Shown piece after piece: positions 1 through 5,252 of a stretch of 5,252 bases of DNA. Source of the stretch: JAHJSA01 sp038204345 (GTDB lineage: Bacteria; Actinomycetota; Thermoleophilia; RBG-16-64-13); NCBI GenBank assembly GCA_038204345.1, contig JBBRDB010000181.1, positions 1 through 5,252 on the forward strand. The letters are read 5' to 3'. Position 1 is the first letter of the stretch; each line of letters starts with the position of its first letter. The translations under genes were made by a program, and so were the position numbers. Under the pieces are notes generated by a model. The model made no database searches, had not been told where the DNA came from, and saw only the letters and a program-made list of their open reading frames with translations.

Positions 1-502
1 CGGTGGAGGCGTGCGTGGGAGAGATGCCCACCGTGTAGAGCGCCGAACTCTGAGACGCGGCCTCGATCGCCGACCCCAACGTGCGCACGAACTCCTCGTC
101 GGGGCCGATCGCGTGATCGGCCGTGAGGATCACCATGACCCGGTCCCCAAAGAGCGCCTTGACCAGCACGGCTCCCAAACACACCGCGGCGGCGGTGTCG
201 CGCCGCAACGGCTCCCCGATGATCTGCGCGGGGGGCAGATCGGGCAGCTGCTCTCGCACCAAGGGGACGAGCGCTGCCGCGGTGAGCACCAGTATGCGTT
301 GGCGAGGCGCCAACAGCCGGGCACGGTCGAAGCTCTGCTGAAGGAGCGACCGCTCCCCCAACAGCTTGAGAAACTGTTTGGGCTGCGCTTCGGTGCTGGC
401 CGGCCAGAACCTTGTGCCTGCGCCCCCCGCCATGATGACGACGGCGGGGCCCGCGTCCGTCTCCGCGTGCCTGGCTGATGCCGTCTCGCGCCCTGCGGTC
501 AC
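1..502 (-). CDS. manC: Mannose-1-phosphate guanylyltransferase, N-terminal part (cut by window edge)
   Basis: The product should make GDP-mannose from mannose-1-phosphate and GTP in the cytoplasm, supplying mannosyl donor for polysaccharide, O-antigen or glycoprotein synthesis. The 167 visible residues form the start of a nucleotidyltransferase fold: AVVIMAGGAGTRFWP (residues 20-34) is the nucleotide-binding signature GGxGTRxWP, followed by the conserved PKQF (41-44, Lys42), EPLRRDTAAA (97-106) and the metal-site LTADH (126-130, Asp129). The family is about 350 residues in the short form and about 470 when fused to an isomerase domain, so at least half lies outside the window and the form cannot be told. 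I chose GTG at 502 because a GGAGTGAGG ribosome binding site lies 8 nt upstream; GTG at 532 and 538 are also in frame. This leaves about 20 extra residues before the first beta strand. The gene follows the SDR on the same strand after 66 bp, so co-transcription is possible but a shared function is not evident. Confidence 0.9.
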   Translation of the reverse strand, partial: MTAGRETASARHAETDAGPAVVIMAGGAGTRFWPASTEAQPKQFLKLLGERSLLQQSFDRARLLAPRQRILVLTAAALVPLVREQLPDLPPAQIIGEPLRRDTAAAVCLGAVLVKALFGDRVMVILTADHAIGPDEEFVRTLGSAIEAASQSSALYTVGISPTHAST

Positions 503-510
503 CGTCTGTA

Positions 511-519
511 CCTCACTCC
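511..519 (-). promoter_or_regulatory. Ribosome binding site of the guanylyltransferase gene
   Basis: On the minus strand GGAGTGAGG ends 8 nt before the GTG at 502. There is no in-frame ATG before the first beta strand of the protein, and the only in-frame ATG (433) falls inside the nucleotide-binding strand, so this site decides the start. Confidence 0.55.
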
Positions 520-568
520 GTTCATAGTTCACAGGCACTTAGTGTACCGCCCCGGCCCATCAGTCCGC

Positions 569-1405
569 TTAGCTACGTCCGAACCAGCGCCCGTGGGCCG
601 TACGCACGAACCGGGATTCGCCGAGCACTCGACGGGCGGTCAACAGAAGACGACTGTACGCGGCGACCGGATACGCCAATCGGTCGGACGAGTCGTTCAC
701 GATCGTCCACAGATCATCGGCTACGTCCTCGGGCCGAGTCCTCCGGGATATCCGCGCCTCGAAATCTACCATCTTGTTCACCGCGGCCCGGTACGGCGCG
801 GAGGCATGCTCAGCCGCACCCCTATCGACCTCCGCCTTCGCGTAGATGGGAGTGTTCACGAACCCGGGCCGCACGACTTTGACCTGGATGCCGAAGGGCT
901 TCAATTCGTGCCAGAGTCCCTCCGAGAACCCCTCGAGCGCGTGCTTGCTGGCGTTGTAGACGGAGAAGAATGGGAACACCATCCGCCCCCCCAGGGAACT
1001 CACGTTCACGATCAATCCGCCGCCTCGCTCGCGCATGGCGGGAACGAAGCCGAGCGCAAGGGCTATCTGCCCGAAGGCATTCACCTGGAATACCGTGCGT
1101 ATCACCTCTGGTTCGGCTTCTTCCAGAGGTCCGAAGTGCAGCATGCCGGCGTTGTTGAGCAGCACGTCGGGAGCGCCGGACTCGGCCAAGACCTCTTCCA
1201 CGAGTTGCGAGATCGATCCGGGCGAGGCCAGATCGAGCGACTTGACCCTCATCTGCACGGGTAGGTCGGGACCTGTGGGCCCGCCTTCTTCGCCGAAGGC
1301 GCGGGGTCGCGCCGTGCCGGTGACGTCCCAACCTTCCTGCATGAAACGCAGCGCAGTGGCACGGCCGATCCCGGATGTCACCCCGGTGATGAGAATACTC
1401 GGCAT
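569..1405 (-). CDS. Classical short-chain dehydrogenase/reductase (SDR), complete
   Basis: A 278-residue NAD(P)(H)-dependent oxidoreductase of the classical SDR family; the substrate is unknown. The Rossmann fold starts at once with TGVTSGIG (7-14). Arg33 after the second beta strand suggests NADP(H). Asp58 in SLDL should contact the adenine, and NNAG is at 84-87. The catalytic tetrad is complete: Asn109, Ser137, Tyr150 and Lys154 (YNASK), with the usual 13-residue Ser-Tyr spacing. VRPGFVNTPI (178-187) is the usual segment after the active site. The C-terminal third (about 195-278) is longer and basic, as in the 17-beta-hydroxysteroid-dehydrogenase-like branch that acts on lipids or retinol-type substrates. 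I chose ATG 1405 over the in-frame ATG at 1462: GGGAGG lies 4 nt upstream and the fold begins directly after, while the longer form adds 19 residues unlike the family. It is divergent from the lipid operon, an arrangement I recall from pseudomonads, so a role on an oxidised acyl chain is an inference. Confidence 0.9.
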   Translation of the reverse strand: MPSILITGVTSGIGRATALRFMQEGWDVTGTARPRAFGEEGGPTGPDLPVQMRVKSLDLASPGSISQLVEEVLAESGAPDVLLNNAGMLHFGPLEEAEPEVIRTVFQVNAFGQIALALGFVPAMRERGGGLIVNVSSLGGRMVFPFFSVYNASKHALEGFSEGLWHELKPFGIQVKVVRPGFVNTPIYAKAEVDRGAAEHASAPYRAAVNKMVDFEARISRRTRPEDVADDLWTIVNDSSDRLAYPVAAYSRLLLTARRVLGESRFVRTAHGRWFGRS

Positions 1406-1409
1406 AGGA

Positions 1410-1415
1410 CCTCCC
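1410..1415 (-). promoter_or_regulatory. Ribosome binding site of the SDR gene
   Basis: The minus strand reads GGGAGG, then TCCT, then ATG at 1405. The spacing is slightly short, but this is the only good site near either candidate start, and it supports the 278-residue form. Confidence 0.6.
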
Positions 1416-1505
1416 GGATCGCCGCGGATCCTCCACTTTGCCGCACGGATCTGAGCGAGCATACCCTATGAGAGGCGCGGTAACCCAGACGGACCCGGGC
1501 AGAGG

Positions 1506-1536
1506 TTTACACCGAACGCCGCAGGGCTGGTACCAT
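1506..1536 (+). promoter_or_regulatory. Possible promoter of the lipid-modification operon, with a 19-bp spacer
   Basis: TTTACA (1506-1511) matches the -35 consensus at 5 of 6 positions. TACCAT (1531-1536) matches the -10 at 4 of 6. The spacer is 19 bp, longer than the 17 bp optimum. Transcription would start near 1543, leaving a leader of about 19 nt that holds the ribosome binding site for GTG 1562. If so, the ATG at 1535 lies inside the -10 element and would not be transcribed. The -35 sits in a near-palindrome, GGTTTACACC (1504-1513). Consensus promoters of one phylum may not apply here, so this is only a candidate. Confidence 0.3.
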
Positions 1537-1549
1537 GGCGGCGGGACGA

Positions 1550-1555
1550 GGGAGG
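1550..1555 (+). promoter_or_regulatory. Ribosome binding site that sets the GTG start of the flavoprotein gene
   Basis: GGGAGG is followed by a 6-nt spacer (TTCGAG) and GTG at 1562, which is ideal spacing. The alternative ATG at 1535 has only a weak AGGG upstream. This favours the start at 1562, which places the FAD-binding beta strand (RIGVVG) directly at the N terminus. Confidence 0.65.
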
Positions 1556-1561
1556 TTCGAG

Positions 1562-2860
1562 GTGCGCATAGGCGTAGTGGGAACGGGGATCGCCGGCATG
1601 GCGGCTGCGTGGCTGCTGTCGCGGCATCATGAGGTGGACGTCTTCGAATCGGAGCCGACCCTCGGCGGGCACACGCACACCGTCGATCTCAAGGTCGAAG
1701 GGGTGGAGTTCGCCGCGGACACCGGTTTCATGGTATTCAACGAGCGCACCTACCCCAATCTCATCCGGCTTTTCGACCATCTAGACATCGGATCCCAAGC
1801 GAGCGACATGTCGTTCAGCGTGCGCTGCGCCGACCAGGACCTCGAGTGGTCGAGCCGCAGCCTCGCCGGCATGTTCTCTCAACCGGGCAACATCCTGCGG
1901 GCCGAACTCTGGCGCCTGTTCTACGACGTGGCCCGCCTCAGCGCAGCCTCCGACCGACTGCTGGCGGACTCCTCCGTGGGAGACCTCACCCTCGGCGAAC
2001 TCCTCGAACGCGAAGGCTACAGCCGCGCTTTCGCGGAACTGTACCTGGTCCCGATGGCTGCGGCGATCTGGTCTACTCCCTCAAGCGACATACTCTCCTA
2101 TCCCGCACAGACCTTCTTGCGCTTTGCCGACAACCACGGTCTCCTGCACGTCACCGGGAAACCGAAGTGGCGCACTGTCGTCGGCGGCGCCCGGAACTAC
2201 GTGGATGCCCTTGCCGCACAGGTGTCCGGGGCGGTGCGGACCGGAGCGACGGCGGTCGCTCTCCACCGCCTGAGCCCGGGCTGCGAACTCCACCTGGAGG
2301 ATGGGTCGAGCCACTCCTACGACGCAGTGGTGCTCGCCTGTCACGCCCCCCAATCTCTGGACATACTCGCCGATCCCACGCCATCCGAGACTGAACTCCT
2401 AAGCGCCTTCAGATACCAGCCTAGCCGGGCGATCCTGCATTCCGACGCGAGTTTTCTCCCCAGACGTCGTGTGGCGTGGGCCTCCTGGAACTACCATGCC
2501 GCCACGTGCGATCTCGACGCCACCGATCTGTCGGTCACCTATTACCTCAATAGGCTTCAGAACCTCCCGGTGAGCACCCCCATCCTCCTGACCCTCAACC
2601 CGGAACGCCCACCGCAGGACGATCTCGTGCACGACAGCATCGAATTCGCCCACCCGGTGTTCGATGGAGCAGCCATCGCGGCCCAGGAGCGCCTCCGCGA
2701 GATACAGGGAATCAATGACACCTGGTACTGCGGCGCATGGCAACGGTACGGATTCCACGAAGACGGACTCCTCTCCGCGCTGGCCGTCGGCCGCGGCCTC
2801 GGCTGTCCGCCTCCCTGGGATCCTGCTCCGCAGACCACCGACCCGGTCGCGAACGCATGA
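1562..2860 (+). CDS. NAD/FAD-binding amine-oxidase-fold flavoprotein (COG2907 type)
   Basis: Predicted FAD-dependent oxidoreductase of 432 residues, in the family annotated as 'predicted NAD/FAD-binding protein' or flavin-containing amine oxidase. The FAD dinucleotide-binding motif is GTGIAG (7-12), with acidic Glu29/Glu31 at the end of the second strand (VFESE) and the second FAD contact LGGHTHTV (34-41). Family hallmarks follow: TGFMVFNERTYPNL (54-67), SDMSFSV (81-87), PMAAAIWS (164-171), GGARNYV (208-214) and, near the C terminus, CGAWQRYGFHEDGLLSA (390-406), which closes the FAD site. There is no signal peptide or membrane segment, so it is probably cytoplasmic or peripheral at the membrane. 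I prefer GTG 1562 because of GGGAGG 6 nt upstream; ATG 1535 would add nine residues. It is the first gene of a three-gene operon, and its TGA overlaps the ATG of the DUF1365 gene. With a Cfa-family methyltransferase in the operon, it most likely oxidises or desaturates a phospholipid acyl chain; that is inference, and an amine substrate is unlikely. Confidence 0.88.
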   Translation: MRIGVVGTGIAGMAAAWLLSRHHEVDVFESEPTLGGHTHTVDLKVEGVEFAADTGFMVFNERTYPNLIRLFDHLDIGSQASDMSFSVRCADQDLEWSSRSLAGMFSQPGNILRAELWRLFYDVARLSAASDRLLADSSVGDLTLGELLEREGYSRAFAELYLVPMAAAIWSTPSSDILSYPAQTFLRFADNHGLLHVTGKPKWRTVVGGARNYVDALAAQVSGAVRTGATAVALHRLSPGCELHLEDGSSHSYDAVVLACHAPQSLDILADPTPSETELLSAFRYQPSRAILHSDASFLPRRRVAWASWNYHAATCDLDATDLSVTYYLNRLQNLPVSTPILLTLNPERPPQDDLVHDSIEFAHPVFDGAAIAAQERLREIQGINDTWYCGAWQRYGFHEDGLLSALAVGRGLGCPPPWDPAPQTTDPVANA

Positions 2861-3633
2861 CCTCGCGTGTGGACACGAGTCCGCGACTCTACGTCGGCAC
2901 CGTCGGCCACGCCCGGCTCCGACCTCGCCGTAACGCCTTCCGCTACGGCATCTACTTCGTCTATGCCAATATCGACTCGCTCGACTCGATACAGCGCTCG
3001 ACCCGCCTCTTCTCTCATGGGGGGAGTCGCCTGTTCTCTCTTCATGAAGCCGACCACGGCCCGCGCGACGGCTCTCCCCTACGTCCCTGGATCGAGACGG
3101 TCTTGGCCGGAGCTGGGATCGAGACGGAGGGCGGTCCGGTCATGCTGCTGGCCTTCCCCCGAGTCCTCGGCGGGCGCTTCTTCCCGGTGAGCTTCTGGTA
3201 CTGCTACCATGCCGACGGCACGATCCGCGCGATCCTTGCCGAGGTAAACAACACCTTCAAGGAGCACCACAACTATCTCCTCCACAACGGCGGCGCGCCG
3301 CTCCGTTGGAGACACACGCTTCACACGACGAAGATCTTCTACGTCTCTCCCTTTATCGCCATGGATGCACGTTATGAGTTCAGCTTTTCCGAGCCGGAGG
3401 AGAGACTCGCGGTGAGTCTTCTCGACGTGGTCGAAGGCGAGTTACTGCTCACGATTGGACTCGCCTTGGAGCGCCGCCCCCTGAATGACGCCACGATAGT
3501 GCGAACGTTCCTTCGGTACGGCCCCATATCCTCGCGCGCCTGGCTGTTCATTCGATGGCAGGCAGTGAAGCTGATGTCACGCGGCATCCGCTACATGCGC
3601 CGCCCTCTGCCGCCGGCGGAGGAGACGACGTGA
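2857..3633 (+). CDS. DUF1365 family protein
   Basis: A 258-residue protein, normal length for DUF1365, a family of unsettled biochemistry nearly always found beside COG2907 flavoproteins and Cfa-family methyltransferases. Conserved blocks visible in order: GTVGHARLRPRRNAFRYG (14-31), DHGPRDGSPL (66-75), PRVLGGRFFPVSFWYCY (101-117; usually F-N-PVSFWYC, here Phe109 in place of Asn), AEVNNTFKEHHNYLL (128-142) and TKIFYVSPFIAMDARYEF (158-175). The conserved His and Asn residues (His18, Asn131, Asn132, His137, His138) look like a polar or metal-binding site, but I know of no proof. There is no signal peptide. A hydrophobic-basic stretch near residues 228-248 could lie against the membrane. The ATG shares ATGA with the upstream stop, and I see no ribosome binding site of its own, so translation probably depends on coupling to the flavoprotein gene. 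Its role is probably in processing the methylated acyl chain; the chemistry is unassigned. Confidence 0.88.
   Translation: MTSRVDTSPRLYVGTVGHARLRPRRNAFRYGIYFVYANIDSLDSIQRSTRLFSHGGSRLFSLHEADHGPRDGSPLRPWIETVLAGAGIETEGGPVMLLAFPRVLGGRFFPVSFWYCYHADGTIRAILAEVNNTFKEHHNYLLHNGGAPLRWRHTLHTTKIFYVSPFIAMDARYEFSFSEPEERLAVSLLDVVEGELLLTIGLALERRPLNDATIVRTFLRYGPISSRAWLFIRWQAVKLMSRGIRYMRRPLPPAEETT
3618..3624 (+). promoter_or_regulatory. Ribosome binding site for the GTG start of the methyltransferase gene
   Basis: GGAGGAG lies inside the end of the DUF1365 gene, 5 nt before GTG 3630, which overlaps the DUF1365 stop as GTGA. A strong site at ideal spacing favours GTG 3630 over the in-frame ATG at 3555 (25 residues longer, extending far into the upstream gene) and the ATG at 3687. 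Confidence 0.7.
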
Positions 3634-4850
3634 TCACGCGCACCACCACCCGCCCGCTCCCCCTCTCCCTACGACCCCTGGACCTCATGCTGCGCCGCAC
3701 ACGTCAAGGCAGGCTCGAGGTAGTTTGGCCCGACCGTTCACCCGTTGTTTACGGGGATGACAACGCGGACTTGTCCGCCACGCTCATAATCAGGGACCGG
3801 GCAGCCATCCGCCGCGTCCTGATCGGCGGGTCTGTGGGATTCGCCGAGGGCTACCTCGATGGATCGTGGGACACTCCCGATCTGACCGCGCTGCTGGAGT
3901 TGCTCGCCGCCAACCTGCAGTCGGGAGACCTGGTGGGAAAGCCGCCCTCTCTGCACCCTCTCCGTCGATTCGGCCACCTTGTGCGGGCAAATACGCGCGC
4001 CGGAGCCCGTCGGAACATCCGTTTCCACTACGACCTGGGCAACGACTTTTATCGCCCCTGGCTCGACCCCACGATGACCTATTCGTGTGCCCTGTTCCCC
4101 GAAGAGGACGTGGAGGGCTCCGCCTCGTCCGACACCCTCACAAATCTCACTGAGGGTCAGTACGCCAAATGGGAGGCCATCCTCGACATGGTCCGGCCCG
4201 AGCCCGGTTCCCGCCTCTTGGAGATCGGTTGCGGCTGGGGCGGCTTTGCCATTCACGCGGCGCGCACTCGAGGATGTTCGGTGTTGGGGATCACGCTGTC
4301 AGAGGAACAGCTCGGCTACGCTCGAGAGGCGGCCCGCGCTGAGGGTGTCGACGACGCGGTCGAGTTCCGGCTTCAGGACTATCGTGACGTATCGGACACG
4401 TTCGACAGCGTCGTGTCCATCGAGATGTTCGAAGCCGTGGGTGAACGCTACTGGCAGGCATTCTTCGACACGCTGAGGAGGGTGCTGCGAACGGGAGGGT
4501 GCGCCGCCTTACAGGTGATCACCATAGCCGAAGAGAGGTTCGAAGCCTACCGGCGGCGCCCCGACTTCACCCAGGTGTACATCTTCCCCGGGGGTATGCT
4601 GCCCAGCCGGAAGGCCTTCGAGCACGCCGCCCGACGAAGCGGATTCGATCTCGGGGAGCCCCATCTCATGGCACCCAGCTACGCCAAGACGCTCGCCTGC
4701 TGGCTCGATCGTTTCGAACGGGCGGCCGATGACGTGCGCGAGCTCGGGTTCGACGAGCGCTTCATCCGGATGTGGCGCTACTACCTCGCGTACTGCATCG
4801 CTGGATTCCGGCGACGCATGATAGACGTCATGCAGGTGGCGCTCACCTAA
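3630..4850 (+). CDS. Cyclopropane-fatty-acyl-phospholipid synthase (Cfa) family SAM methyltransferase, atypical active site
   Basis: A 406-residue enzyme expected to transfer a one-carbon unit from S-adenosylmethionine to a double bond of an unsaturated acyl chain in membrane phospholipid. The N-terminal lipid-binding region (about 1-115) holds the subfamily block GFAEGYLDGSWDTPDL (70-85). The catalytic domain has HYDLGNDFY (133-141), TYSCALF with Cys153, the SAM motif LEIGCGWGG (197-205), SIEMFEAVG with Glu268 (263-271), YIFPGGMLPS (317-326) and the Tyr pair 384-385. Compared with E. coli Cfa, the Cys, Glu, Ile and Tyr of the bicarbonate site are kept (Cys153, Glu268, Ile297, Tyr384/385), but the His is Gln295 and the His after the Glu is Ala269. 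This pattern fits the subfamily that travels with COG2907 and DUF1365, not classical Cfa, so the product could be a cyclopropane or a methyl-branched or unsaturated chain. It is the last operon gene; its GTG overlaps the DUF1365 stop. Length is close to the family's usual 380-430. Confidence 0.92.
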   Translation: MITRTTTRPLPLSLRPLDLMLRRTRQGRLEVVWPDRSPVVYGDDNADLSATLIIRDRAAIRRVLIGGSVGFAEGYLDGSWDTPDLTALLELLAANLQSGDLVGKPPSLHPLRRFGHLVRANTRAGARRNIRFHYDLGNDFYRPWLDPTMTYSCALFPEEDVEGSASSDTLTNLTEGQYAKWEAILDMVRPEPGSRLLEIGCGWGGFAIHAARTRGCSVLGITLSEEQLGYAREAARAEGVDDAVEFRLQDYRDVSDTFDSVVSIEMFEAVGERYWQAFFDTLRRVLRTGGCAALQVITIAEERFEAYRRRPDFTQVYIFPGGMLPSRKAFEHAARRSGFDLGEPHLMAPSYAKTLACWLDRFERAADDVRELGFDERFIRMWRYYLAYCIAGFRRRMIDVMQVALT

Positions 4851-4857
4851 GACGGGG

Positions 4858-4875
4858 CCATAGAGGCGGCTATGG
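4858..4875. terminator. Small hairpin between convergent genes, possible weak bidirectional terminator
   Basis: CCATAG (4858-4863) and CTATGG (4870-4875) form a perfect 6-bp stem around the loop AGGCGG. It starts 7 bp after the methyltransferase stop and overlaps the last codons of the convergent monooxygenase gene. No T-run follows on either strand, so intrinsic termination is doubtful. Confidence 0.25.
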
Positions 4876-5252
4876 GCGGCCGGCAGGCTCCCCGCGTCCC
4901 TGATAGACGCCCTCCGCTTCCTCCACGAGTCTGTGCATGAGATCGGCCACCGTGGGTTCGTCGTCGAACCTCCACACGTTGGCGCCCGAGAAGATGAGAC
5001 CTTCGTAAGCGTCGCCTTCGCGCGCCTGGTCCAAACGGTCGATGATGCAGAACGACTTGCTGCACTTCTTGAGGCACGCGCGCTTGCAGCGACCGTCGTA
5101 GACCTCTCGACCCGCACAAAGGTCGTCCAGGAACTTGTTGCGGATGGCCCTTCCCGGCAGCCCGACCGGGCTCTCCATGAGGATGACGTCTTCGGGGCCG
5201 GCGTCGCGGTAGGCGTCCTTGAACACATCGGCCACGTCGCACTCCTGCGTCA
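4870..5252 (-). CDS. Nitronate monooxygenase (2-nitropropane dioxygenase) family protein, C-terminal part (cut by window edge)
   Basis: The visible 127 residues are the C-terminal end of an FMN-dependent TIM-barrel flavoprotein that, in characterised members, oxidises alkyl nitronates with O2; many homologues have unknown substrates, and the fold is shared with the enoyl-ACP reductase FabK. Recognition rests on TQECDV at the window edge, ESPVGLPGRAIRNKF about 20 residues later, and a C-terminal CKRACLKKCSKSFC (plus-strand 5047-5088) followed by GLIFSGANVWRFDDEPTV. The Cys block matches the tail I recall in the clostridial-type nitronate monooxygenases and in FabK-like proteins, spaced C-x3-C-x3-C-x4-C. 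Reading remains open to the window end, and TQECDV is an internal family motif, so the GTG at 5235 is not the true start. The family is usually 310-380 residues, so about two thirds lies outside. It converges on the methyltransferase gene with a 19-bp gap and is probably not part of that operon. Confidence 0.85.
   Translation of the reverse strand, partial: TQECDVADVFKDAYRDAGPEDVILMESPVGLPGRAIRNKFLDDLCAGREVYDGRCKRACLKKCSKSFCIIDRLDQAREGDAYEGLIFSGANVWRFDDEPTVADLMHRLVEEAEGVYQGRGEPAGRP

Noticed and set aside
11..478. A 155-codon plus-strand frame at the left edge
   Set aside because: It is antisense to the guanylyltransferase, whose signature motifs lie on the minus strand in a continuous frame. 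The Arg/His-rich translation is typical of a shadow frame.
555..599. Inverted repeat GGCCCA / TGGGCC near the SDR stop, as a terminator between SDR and guanylyltransferase
   Set aside because: The arms are only 6 bp with a loop of over 30 nt, no T-run follows, and one arm lies well inside the SDR coding sequence.
542..1264. A 240-codon open frame on the plus strand opposite the SDR gene
   Set aside because: It is antisense to a gene with a complete SDR catalytic tetrad, its translation shows no recognisable domain, and long antisense frames are expected in GC-rich coding DNA.
1458..1463. TATGCT on the minus strand as a -10 element for the SDR gene
   Set aside because: It has 4 of 6 matches, but no acceptable -35 hexamer lies 16-18 bp upstream (GGGTTA at 17 bp), so I do not call a promoter. 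The position would be consistent with the start at 1405.
1461..1471. CATA-CCC-TATG style small palindrome in the divergent region
   Set aside because: Four-base arms are too short to support an operator call without conservation data.
1562..2860. Reading the flavoprotein as a monoamine oxidase, protoporphyrinogen oxidase or phytoene desaturase
   Set aside because: The FAD motifs are shared, but the TYPNL, SDMSFSV and YGFHEDGL blocks and the operon partners point to the COG2907 group; there are no haem or carotenoid genes nearby.
4509..5228. A 239-codon minus-strand frame spanning the ends of both convergent genes
   Set aside because: It runs antisense to the methyltransferase C terminus and out of frame through the monooxygenase gene. 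Both of those have clear family motifs, while this translation is low-complexity Ser/Arg/Thr-rich.

Overview
This is a 5.25 kb stretch of compact, high-GC bacterial chromosome with six protein genes, two of them cut by the window edges. I see no RNA genes, insertion sequences, CRISPR arrays or long repeats. The GC-rich codon use, frequent GTG starts and strong GGGAGG-type ribosome binding sites suit a high-GC phylum. The ManC and nitronate monooxygenase types look vaguely like those of Gemmatimonadota or Acidobacteriota, but the window does not fix the phylum.

Layout: (1) 1-502, minus: N-terminal part of a mannose-1-phosphate guanylyltransferase, running off the left edge. (2) 569-1405, minus: a complete classical short-chain dehydrogenase/reductase (SDR). 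(3) 1406-1561: a 156-bp divergent intergenic region with ribosome binding sites for both flanking genes and a weak promoter candidate toward the plus strand. (4) 1562-4850, plus: three genes joined by 4-bp stop/start overlaps, namely a COG2907-type NAD/FAD-binding 'amine oxidase' fold protein, a DUF1365 protein and a cyclopropane-fatty-acid-synthase (Cfa) family methyltransferase. (5) 4870-5252, minus: the C-terminal part of a nitronate monooxygenase family flavoprotein, convergent with the methyltransferase and 19 bp from it.

The centre of interest is the COG2907-DUF1365-Cfa operon with the divergent SDR. As I recall, the same set occurs together in pseudomonads and related genes occur in alphaproteobacteria, where they are tied to light or singlet-oxygen stress and to modification of unsaturated acyl chains in membrane phospholipids (cyclopropane, methyl-branched or furan fatty acids). 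A reasonable model is that the methyltransferase adds a one-carbon unit from S-adenosylmethionine to a lipid double bond, and the flavoprotein, the DUF1365 protein and perhaps the SDR process the product further. The methyltransferase keeps the acyl-pocket Cys and the catalytic Glu but has Gln where classical Cfa enzymes have the bicarbonate-binding His. Its product may therefore not be a simple cyclopropane. The system is a known but poorly characterised gene set rather than something wholly new.
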